From Macrosoma leucophasiata (lineage: Eukaryota > Arthropoda > Insecta > Lepidoptera > Hedylidae), in assembly GCA_036365455.1 (NCBI GenBank), contig JAWQUS010000030.1, positions 1,674,001 to 1,738,000 of the forward strand: a stretch of DNA of 64,000 nt. The letters run 5' to 3'. A program made the translations under genes and the position numbers. Shown one piece after another: positions 34,301 to 46,300 of the stretch; within the stretch, counting starts at the first letter, position 1; each line of letters starts with the position of its first letter. The notes below the pieces were generated by a model. It saw nothing but the letters and a program-made list of their open reading frames with translations. It was not told the origin of the DNA and did not search any database.

Positions 34301-37300
34301 CGCTGTAACGGCAAAACCCTTTTAGCGAAGAATGTATTATTTATAATTATGGCCGTCTTGTAACTTTTTTGTGCTTTAATTTATAAAATTAGTAGAAAAA
34401 GTGTACAACAATGAAGTAAGCGCAAGCAGAACTTTTGAATAATATTTTTTTTATACTGGGCCATAAAACAATATATTATTATTTAGTATTGTGGTAATTT
34501 ATTTATACACTGTACACAGATAATATATTTGATCACTACCGTTCAGAGAGCAACGCGGCCCACTGGTCCCGGCAGACCGGAGGGGAGAAGTCGTGTATTA
34601 CCGCTCCAAAACTGTGTGTCATTTTTTGCAAAAATCATCTATTACTACGAAACTCACACCTTGACTTTAACAAAATATAGAAACAATTTCACGCACACAT
34701 TTAAACATGTAGGCAACAGGTATAGGCGCATTTGGGCTTGTACTTTGACAGAGGGGAAAGCCTGCATATGGCTACTCCTCTCCGGTGTTGCTCTATGCTA
34801 CTGTTACGCTGAGGACCAGAGTTCAATCCCTGGGGTCGAAGTGTAAGTGATATTCGGATTTTCACCAGTGCCACTCACGGTGTTCGGTGTGTCCAGAGAT
34901 GTTAATAAGCTCGCCACCTGTTACATAGAACTAAACTGGGGAATTGTGGGTATTTGCATGTTTGCTTGAATGTATACATATGCCTGTTCCTACACGTTCG
35001 TACGAGAAGTACAGTTGTGAATTTGGGTACTTAAATATTTTAGAATATATTAATATGTACAATAATAATGTTCCTCACATTCAAACTAACTTTTTCTTTT
35101 TATTTCTTTTAACTTTAGTACACTTTCGATGTTTGTTATTCACGAATTATGGTTATATTAAACGTATTTGTTTACTTTAAATCGTCAAGACACGAGAGAC
35201 CACCGGCTTATGAACAATTGAAAACAATTGTCATATTTTTCTCGGGAGCTGACGGGTAAAAATGATTAAAATCTACAGGTACAATCAAAACCTTCAACTA
35301 CGCAGTGAACGGACGGCATCTAGCGCGACACGAGTACAGAGCATGTGTACGACGCAACGTCGGCTTCTGCTCCGTGCGGTACGCGCCTTGTGACTCCCGC
35401 TCGTTCAGGATAGAGCCCAGCGGCGACCCAAACGTACCCGTTGATCCACCGATCGGTTAGTATACAAAATGCAACTAAGCATTTAACTACACAGTGAATG
35501 GATGATTCTTAGCATACCTAACGATTGGTTAGTATACAAAATGCAAGTAAGCATTTAACTGCACAGTGAATGGATGATTCTTAGCATTCCTAACGATTGG
35601 TTAGTATACAAAATGCAAGTAAGCATTTAACTGCACAGTGAATGGATGATTCTTAGCATTCCTAACGATTGGTTAGTATACAAAATGCAACTAAGCATTT
35701 AACTGCACAGTGAATGGATGATTCTTAGCGTGGCTAGAGTACGTATAAAACTTAGCTATGTCTAAATCTTCGGTACGTACCCTGCAGTAGTTGGTGGTTG
35801 GATTTGGACCACAGCTCTGCTCCCGCTCAGGCTCATTGGAGCCTGATTATCTCAATGAATAGAATGAAAGTTGCAGCGCCCCAAATCGCATATGTCTTAT
35901 GACATGTGTCTTCACGCAACGCCTTAAGATGGTCTCCATTAGACAATTGAACAGCATCATGCATACGACCATTAAAATTGGGTTTCTGTTCCCTTCGATA
36001 TATGCTTTGCAAATCGCCCAATTGTGATTTAAATATATCCGTTGATCCGATTTGTTAGTAAAATTTAATATCTATACTTTTTTATGTTATGGAAGTGGCA
36101 AAGACGCATGCAGTTCACATTGATGTTAAGTGATGACTGCAGCCTAAAGACACCCACAAAAATACCAAGGTCAAATTGCAGATGCGTTACCACTCCTGAG
36201 GCCTAAGGTGTTATGCCTCTGTGCCGAAAATTACAGGACCGTACATTACCACCTGACCGGAACACGATAGTGCTGCACACTACCATTTAGCGGCAAGTAT
36301 ATTAGGTAATGCGGTGGTGCCTACGCCCGCGAGCACGTCACTGGAGCTTTAACACCAGTAAAAGTTCCACCTTTGTTCAATCTTCATAATGTGAAAAGCT
36401 CTTATGTTATTGGTAGCAGAGTTCGAGTAGTCAAGGCAACACAAATGTATCTCATATCGCGAATGCGTTGCCACTTCTAAGACCTATGTTTTTAGCCGCT
36501 GTGATAACAGTTACGCCATATATTACCACCTAGGAATATATAGGAATAGGAACACAACAATGAGCACTACCGTTTGGAGGCTTAGGTAATGTGGGTAATG
36601 AATCTAGAACCCTACTCCCAGGTTTTTACTGGTGGTAGAGCTCCAGTGACGGAGCTCGCGGGCGTAGGCACCACCGCATTACCTGATTTACTTGCCGCTA
36701 AATGATAGTGTTCAGCACTATCGTGTTCCGGTCAGGTGGTAATGTACGGCCCTGTAATTTCCGGCACAGAGGCATAACACCTTAGGCCTCAGGAGTGGTA
36801 ACGCATTTGCATTTTGACCTTGGTCTTTGTGTGGGTGTCTATAGGCTGCAGTCATCACTTAACATCAATGTGAACTGCATGCTTGTTTGCCACTTCAATT
36901 ACATAAAAAAAAAAAGGGTAACGCTTACATAAGCTCTACTCTCGTACACATAGATACAATGCAGATGGAAGAGCTGATGCCAGTAAATGACGTGCAGAAC
37001 GAAGAAGAGGGTTCGGGAGCTGACCCGCAGATGGCCACGCAAATTGAGAACACCACCGCCGCTCCGGGCGTCCTAGCTAGGGTAAGCGTTGTAGAAATAA
37101 TTGATGAAAGGGCATAAAATTAAAAACTTCAATAGAAGGACCTTTTATTTGTAAATTTTTTTTGTTTCGGAGTTTTGTAACCGTTGTGCTCTGTCGAGAC
37201 GGCTTTTGCCTACTCTGTGAGGGACTTGCCGAGAATATAAACGTAACTTCATGCCTTTAATCCCCGAAGGAGTAGGTAGAGGAAAATGCATGCATTCAAG

Positions 37301-40300
37301 CATACATACAAACACCCACGATTCGACGGTTACGTTTTTATAATACGCCGAGAATATAGATATATAGTTATATAATAGTTGTCAGATTTTAGACTTACGA
37401 AGTGTATTTAGTACTTTATAATGATATATTCATGGTAACGTATATTATTATTGTTACTATACCTAAAATAGTGGTGTATCTTTTATTTTTTAAAGAAAAA
37501 TGGAAAGAAAAATATGACTTCAGGCGAGACTCGAACTCGCGACCTACTGGGAATCTAGTCCAGCCGCTCTTCCAATTGAGCTACTGAAGTCCTGCCCGAT
37601 TTGTCAAATCTTTCCTTCACATCTATTGCATTGCTTTATGGTAGCAGCAGCGCCATCTATTACCAACTATGCTAGTTAGGCAACCGATATAATAGTGTCA
37701 GTTTATTGAATATCGTAAAGAAGTCGCTTTTACCCTTAATAATTGTTTTTATATTATTTCGCATTAACACATGCTTGTGAAATATATTTAATTTTTTAAA
37801 GAAAAATGGAAAGAAAAATATGACTTCAGGCGAGACTCGAACTCGCGACCTACTGGGAATCTAGTCCATCTGGACTGAAGTCATATTTTTCTTTCCATTT
37901 TTCTTTAAAAATAAAATATATTTCACAAGCATGTGTTAATGCGAAATAATATAAAAACAATTAGTGGTGTATCACTCACCGATCGCGTTCGTAATGAAGA
38001 AGTAAGAAATAGGCTTTGTGTGAGTGATAGTATCGCTGTAAAAATAAAAAAAGGCATGCTCTGATGGTTCGGGCATATAGAAAGAATGTCGAATTACTAA
38101 ACAGATATACAATGCGAATGTGGATGGTTGCAGATTCCCAGGCAGACCAAGACTGACCTACCATGACTAAATAGGTCGAGTTCTGTCTGATGGTGGGGTC
38201 AAAAGTCTTAGGAATCGGCGTGCATGTATGAAGAGAATGATGAAGGTAGACGAGGCACGAGAGGTTTGTCAGGACCGGGATATCTGGCGCTCTACACTCT
38301 CTGCCTACCCCGTTAGGGACCTGGCGTGAAGATACATACATACAAATACTATACCTAAAGAACGAAATAGGGTACCAAAATACTTAGCTAATGTATACGA
38401 ATATTTTTGGCAAGACTTTATTTTAAAATTCTATAGTGTGATATTTAATGTTTTCCTTGAAAAAAAGACAATAAGCTTTAATAAATATTTAGGAGGCAAA
38501 GAAGAAATACACATGTTGTCAAATGACTCAATATCATTAAATTCAAGATTTTATTGGCAGAATTACCTTACGCCCGGGTAGAGGCTAATAATAATAAAAA
38601 AAAAGATTCTATGATTTTAATTAAGAATCCGCTACACGTACTAAAATACACGCAATCTTCATAATTCGCATGCTGAATATGATTTCAAAATTAATATCAA
38701 AAAGCAATATTTTTAAGTGGTGAATGTGGCTGAATCCATATCTTAAATCCCCTTATTCATTGGAATGAAATGCATACATTTTCATTATTATTTCCACTGA
38801 TTGCATGTCATCTGGAATAAAACCAATATCCTGTGCATATTCCTTAATGAATGCGTTTTATAACTTACTCATGTAAAATACATGCTATTCAGTTGTGGTG
38901 TTATTTATTTATATATATTTTATATACAGTCGCTTTTGAATTGTTTAGGTACATAAATTAATATTTTTTTATTTTTTTTTATGTTTTAAAAGTGGCAAAC
39001 AAGCATGCAGTTCACATTGATGTTAAGTGATGACTGCAGCCTATAGACACCCACACAATGACCAGAGGTAAAAATGCAGATGCGTTACCGCTCCTGAGGC
39101 CTAAGGTGTTATGCCTCTGTGCCGGAAATTACAGGGCCGTACATTACCACCTGACCGGAACACGATAGTGCTGAACACTACCATTTAGCGGCAAGTATAT
39201 TATTAGGTAATGCGGTGGTGCCTACGCCCGCGAGCTCCGTCACTGGAGCTCTACCAATATCTTATGATCCGAAGTTAAACACGTATTTTTTGCTGACTGC
39301 ATTCTGATATTTTAAATTCAAAGGTACTACCATTGATATAGGGTTTTTTGTATATCAACTACAGAATTTATAATAATAAACTTAAAATATAATTTTATAT
39401 TTCAAAGAAAGCAATGTAAAAATACGGTATTTCATATATTTTAATTACGGAATCAAACGAAGAAACGGTTTTTAATTTAATATATTTATTTAATTCAGAT
39501 ATTAAAATCCATACAGAACAATAAGAGATACACAAAAATATATAATACTCAATTCAGAACCGCCTCCTTTTTGAAGTCGGTTAATAAAAATACATTTAAA
39601 ATTTGACAATGTCAAATTATAGGAATAAAAATTACATAGGCTTTTTCATGTTCTTTAAGTGGCCAATAAGCAGGCAGTTCACATTGAAGGTCAAAATGCA
39701 GATGCGTTACCACTCCTGAGGCTTAAGGTGTTATGCCTCTGTGCTGGTAATTACAGGGCCGTACATTACCACCTGAACGGAACACGATAGTGTCACTATA
39801 ATTTAGCGATAGGTATAATAATAATGGCAACCCATTATACGTCCCACTGCTGGGCACGAGTTTCTCCCCTTTTTTTGAGGGAGGCCTGGAGCTTACTCCA
39901 CCACGCTGCTCCAATGCGGATTGGTGGAGGTGGGTGGGTTAGTGGCCAACCCGCCCAAAACCGCCCATATAAGGCCTCCGACAAGATTTAACGACTGCTA
40001 TCTATCGACAGCAACCGGGACCGACGGCTTAACGTGCCCTCCGAAGCACGGAATAAAATTAATTTGCCACTAGCGGTCACCCATCACACTGTGATAGGTA
40101 TACGCCTATATAAATATAGCACCACCAAAACTCTTCTTGTTCTATATAAACTATCTTTAGATGGCAGTCGTTTTTCCGTGTTATTACTTATATGTATGCT
40201 TACCTGCGCCCATGCTTTACCTTCCAACTGGTTAGGTGCAAGTATGCCTATGAATTGTTAAATGACATGTCAATCTTTTTCTTATTATTTATTCTATATA

Positions 40301-43300
40301 CACATGGAAATAACAATACGACAATAACGAAAACACACGGGGCCTGGACCTGTACGAATATAGAAAATGAAAATTTGTAGCAAGAAACCACTATCTCAGA
40401 TTTAACGTGGACAAAGTCCGAGTCGAACTCTAGTTTGTCATAAAATATTAAAAAAAAAAATCATTGAAATAAAACTATTTTTACCAATTTATTCCGCATG
40501 TATTCCCCCGTATAATACTGTGTCGTGGGTGCCGTTGTACACACACAAAACATACACAAACACTCAGACCCGAAACAAATATCTGTAGCCATACAAATAT
40601 TTGTCCCGGTGCGAGGATCGAACCGGCGACCCTTCGAATGAAACAGTCGTCTCGCTGGACTAACCGGATCGTCAATTTTAGTTGAATAGATAGATAAAAA
40701 ATGTTTTATTTCAATGAGTGTAGCTATTGAAAACTTAAGCCGCCCATAATCGCATATGTCTCATATGTCCCTCCGCAACGCCCTAAGCCGAGGCACGGAG
40801 CCGCATGGGTCACCCTTAGGCAGTTGCGCTAACTTTTTTGCTTAGGCTGGAGCGCCTTTTGCGCTCGCCGATTGCCCGGTGAAGTAGACTAGTGCCGTCT
40901 CGAGACAGGCCGCCTACATAAAGCACGACCGAAAAAAAAAAGAAAACTTAAGAACACATCAATAAAAAACAAAATAAGCATACAAATACTGTCGTATTGT
41001 TGTCTCCAAATTGAATTAAAAGCCATGCTCCCCCTAAATGAATACCCACGCATCTACGAAGCCCCTGTATATAAATCATCTGCCATCTGCCAGCTTACCC
41101 TGTAGCTAGTCTAACTCCACTAACCTACTCGTATATAGATTTGGAGCTTTATGTGGCCGTCTTGGATGTGGGGGCAGAGGTCCTGGGATCAGAGCAGACC
41201 CTGGACTCGGAGATCCTGGAGCTGGAACCGCTGGTCTCCGTACGCGCAGCACTACAACACCCCTGAAGACGACAAGTTCCGGTATTACGGGTACGGGAAC
41301 TACGGCCTGGGACTGCACGGTTTCGGAAGGCTGAGGTGCAGGGATAGGTTGACTATACCATGTGAAAATGAATATTTTGTTGCGGTAAGTGTTCTATTGA
41401 TATGAACCAGAGGTTCCCAAACTATTTTTTCCTGTAGACCCCTTTCAATTTTTTTCTGGTTTCCGTGGACCCCCCTCCTTGCTACATTTATATCACATTC
41501 CCATATTTCCAACGCCTGCGTAGACCCCTATCGAGTCCCACGGACCCCAGGGGGTCTATATGGACCACTTTGGGAATCACTGATATAAACGATCATATAC
41601 CATACTGACCTACCATTACCAAATAGGTCGAGTAGTGTCTGAGGGTGGGGTCAAAAGTCTTTTTTTTTCAAAAAGAATTTTATGTAATGGAAGTGGTAAA
41701 CAAGCATGCAGTTCACATTGATGTTAAGTGATGACTTCAGCCTATAGACACCCACACAGATACCAAGGTCAAAATGCAGATGCGTTACCACTCCTGAGGT
41801 CTGAGGTGTTATGCCTCTGTGCTGGAAATTGTACCGAACATTACCACCTGACCGGAACACGATAGTGCTAAGCACTACCATTTAGCGGCAAGTATATTAG
41901 GTAATGCGGTGGTGCCTACGCCCGCGAGCTCCGTCACTCGAGCTCTACCACCAGTATGAAGAGAATGATGAATGTAGAAGTAGCACGGGTGGTGTGTCAG
42001 GACCGGGATATCTAGCGCTTAACACTCTCTGCCTACCCCGTTAGGGACTTGGCGTGAAGATACATAAAGTGCTCTATTTAGTTTCAAGGTAATGTAGCCT
42101 ACAAGAAACCTTATAGTTTCAACATATTCGTCCGTCGGTCTGTCCGCGCCTTAGCAGCTAGCTCAGAGGCTGTTAGTATTAAAGAAAGCTGTAATCTATA
42201 CAAATAAATAAAATTGAAGTGTCTGTTTGTAACATAAAAATAACTGCTTTTTCCTAAATGTATATTGTATGAACACGGTACATACTCTTATACCAAAACA
42301 ACATTTTTACCATTTTTGTTTGTTTGTCTGTCTGTCTGTCTGTTTGTTGGGCTAATCTCGGGAACGGCTGCATCGATTTCGACGGGACTTTCACTGGCAG
42401 ATAGCTTATGTAATAAGGAGTAACTAATGAAATTAGGCTACTTTTATACTAGGTGCGCCCACAACTTCGTCCGGGTAGATTCTGAACAAACAAATTTTCA
42501 CGCGGACGAAGTCGCAGGCACAGCTAGTTTGGTATAAATATACATATAAGTCGTGGCAATAAAGTGGTAAAATCAAATTATGTAATAAAATATGTTTGGT
42601 AAATAACTGTAGGTATTGCAATGGAAAGAGCGCATAAAAAAAAATATTTTCACTTCCAATTCACACAGAAACAGAATATTGATCAAACATTGACACAATA
42701 AGGACACAAAGAGAGTATGGAACATTCTGTTGTACCTATTTTAATTATTAAGCATTTTTGGACTAATATATCATATATTTTATTTTTGTTTTATATTATT
42801 TCGCATTAACACATGCTTGTGAAATATATTTTATTTTAAAGTAAAATGGAAAGAAAAATTTGACTTCAGGCGAGACTCGAACTCGCGGCCTACTGGGAAT
42901 CTAGTCCAGCCGCTCTTCCAATTGAGCTACTGAAGTCCTGCCCGATTTGTCAAATCTTTCCTTCACATTTGTTGCATTGCTTTATGGTAGCAGCAGCGCC
43001 AATTATTAAGGGTAAAAGCGACTTCTTTACGATATTCAATAAACTGCAAAGTCTATTATATCGGTTGCCTAACTAGCATAGTTAGCAATAGATGGCGCTG
43101 CTGCTACCATAAAGCAATGCAACAAATGTGAAGGAAAGATTTGACAAATCGGGCAGGACTTCAGTAGCTCAATTGGAAGAGCGGCTGGACTAGATTCCCA
43201 GTAGGCCGCGAGTTCGAGTCTCGCCTGAAGTCAAATTTTTCTTTCCATTTTACTTTAAAATAAAATATTTTATTTTTGTATACTTTGACATATTAATCAA

Positions 43301-46300
43301 CGTATCAGTTGTTATTCGCTTGAATTTTTGTAATTTCACCTATCACAAGCAAATTCTATTATTGCCAACTGATTAAATACATTTTTGAGTTTGTTTTTGA
43401 GTTCATTGTAGCTTCAATAGGATCAAGATTCGTCGCCACAAACTTCGGAGAAATAAATCCAACAAACAGCGGACAATAGATTTCCTTCTCAGCAAGCCGA
43501 CCATTCATATGTAATTGTATTAAAATACGAGCTGAATACACAAACGGCTCTCAAAAGCCTATATTAACAACAGTATTTATTATAGCATATGCCCGCGACT
43601 TTGTCCGCGTAGAATTCGTAAAATTATAAAAACTTTCCCTTATATTCTACCTTTAAGTATTGTTTATTTAAAATTTGTTCGCTTTAACTATTTAATTTTG
43701 TAATGAAACAGATTGTCAAAAGTTTCAAGGAAATCTGTCAATGTGTTTTTGTGCTTCATACCCATAAATATTCACCCCTTATTTCAACATCTTAGGAGGT
43801 GAATTTTGAAAAACACTTTGTCTCTCACACAGAAAATCCTCATCTTCATCATACAATTATTATTGTTGCTCTGTGAAAAAAAAAAAACAGTTTTTAACCG
43901 ACTTCAAAAAAGACACAAAAACTAGAGGTCAAAATGTAAATGCGTTACCCCTGAAAATGTAGTTGTTATGTCTTTGTGATAGTTTCTATCCGGAACACGA
44001 TAGTGCTGAACACTATCATTTGGCGGCAGATAGATTAGGTAATTTTATGTAGGTATGTACTAGCTGATCCGGCAAACTTCGTATTGCCTCAGAATGAAAT
44101 AATGTGTCAAAGGTTTGATAGATACGTACTATTTGTATGGAAAAATGAAATTGTGATTTTTACTATTTCCCTTCAATTTCTTCGTATTTTGTTACCTTTC
44201 AAACCTTCCCTGGACTTCCAAAAAGTATTCAAAATCAAAATTAGCCAAATCGGTCCACCCGTTCTCGAGTTTTAGCGAGACTAACGAACAGCAATTGATT
44301 TTTATATATATACTACTTGTGCCCGCGACTATGTCTGCGTGAGAATTTATGATTGTTCAGTATCTACACTGACAAAGTCGCGGGCGCAACTAGTATAAAA
44401 GTAGTCTAAGTTACTCGTTATTACATAAGCTTCTGCCACTGAAAGTCCCGTCGAAATCGGTCCTGCCGTTTCCAAGATTAGCCTCGCCAAACAGACAGAC
44501 AGACAGACAAAAATTGTTTTGGTATATGTATCTTGTATACATACTTTACTGTATACCATATATATTACATGCATTTACTAAAAAGCGGTTATTTTAATTT
44601 TACAAACAGACACTCCAATTTTATTTATTTGTATAGATGTATAGATAATTTCAATGGAAATTCGTACATATTCAAACGTTTCAAACAAAATGTAGAGAGG
44701 AGGTAAATATTGCAACTTCAATATGATTAAAATTCATCTCACGGACTTTGGACAAATATTGCCGACGTCGAATTCAACAAACAGCGGACAATAGATATCC
44801 TTCTGAGCCGGTCGACCATTCACATGTAACATTATTAAAATATGAGCAGAATTGACAAACGGCTATATTTGGAGAGAAGTTGCGTTGTGTCTTCGATGGT
44901 TCAATGTCATTATAAAATGTATTTTTTACTGGTGGTAGAGCTCCAGTGACGGAGCTTGCGGGCGTTGGCACCACCGCATTACCTAATATACTTGCCGCTA
45001 AATGGTAGTGTTCAGCCCTATCGTGTTCCGGTCAGGTGGTAATGTACGGCCCTGTAATTTCCGGCACAGAGGCATAATACCTTAGGCCTCAGGAGTGGTA
45101 ACGCATCTACATTTTGAACTTGGTCTTTGTGTAAGTGTCTATAGGCTGCAGTCATCACTTAACATCAATGTGAACTGCAAACTTGTTTACCACTTCTATT
45201 ACATAAAAAAAAAGTATTTTGTGAAACTTTCCTTTTAATAAATTTGTAGGTACCTACTAGCATTTTTTTTGGATTATCTAAAATGCTGAAAAATGTGTTT
45301 CATTATTTTTGGTTCAATACAGTTTTTTAAAGCTTTAACTGTCCCATTGCTGGGCAAATCTGAACATAGTTAATTATGAAAAGTTTCCAGGAGATCGATA
45401 TTTTTTATACAAACTGGCACTCTTCATTCCCCCATTTTAGGTAAATAAATAAATGCGCTTACACTCACAACCCCAACAACCCCATGCTAGGCATAAACAT
45501 GTGTCGTGTCGTGGCGTGAGTGCTGTTGTACACACACTAGACATACACTTGGAGCATAGCCTACCTATTCATGAAAGTCAATTATCAAAAAAATCAAAAC
45601 ATTAAAATGTCGAAGTGGAAAGAGTGGAAGAAACGCCACTGCCTTTAACAGTAAGTTTGAGAATGTATCAAGATATCGAAAAAATATTCTGAAACCTTTT
45701 TTTTTTTTTAAATGCGCTAACACTCACAGCCCCACAGTAGGTATAAACCTGTGTCGTGGGTGCCGTTGTACACATACAACACATACACAAACACCCAGAC
45801 CCGAAAAAAATATCTTTAGGCCATACAGATATTTGTCCCGGTGCGAGGATCGAACCCGCGGCCCTTCGAATCAAACGATGGTTTCACACCGCTGGACTAA
45901 CCTGGTCGTAACCTTATTCCGTGTGTCCATTCTCCAGAAAATTTAAATACCTATATAAAAATCAATGCCACTTTTCGATGTAACTTTATAACTCAAGAAC
46001 GGGCTCACCTATCCAAACCAAATGTTTAGGCTTTGTTCGGACCATTCAGAAGAAGACGAAGAAGAAGAAGAAGAAAGAATATTTATTTATGACCATGTAT
46101 CTGCAACATCGAACATATTTATTATAAACAATTATATTTTAGGACATTGGTATAAATTGGTCCTAGCTCAGCATTTGACTGATTGTAAAACAAGCAGCGC
46201 TGGTCTTCCGCTAGAGCCATTTTATTTGTTTACGTCTCATTTAGTACATAGTTTATGTGAAGTTTGCACAAAATCGGTAGAGCGGTTCTTCATTTATCAC

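Noticed and set aside
36954..37081. Exon 6 as an independent first exon starting at an ATG (36959 region)
   Set aside because: An acceptor two bases before ACA-ATG keeps the frame from exon 5 and into exon 7, so an internal exon is simpler.
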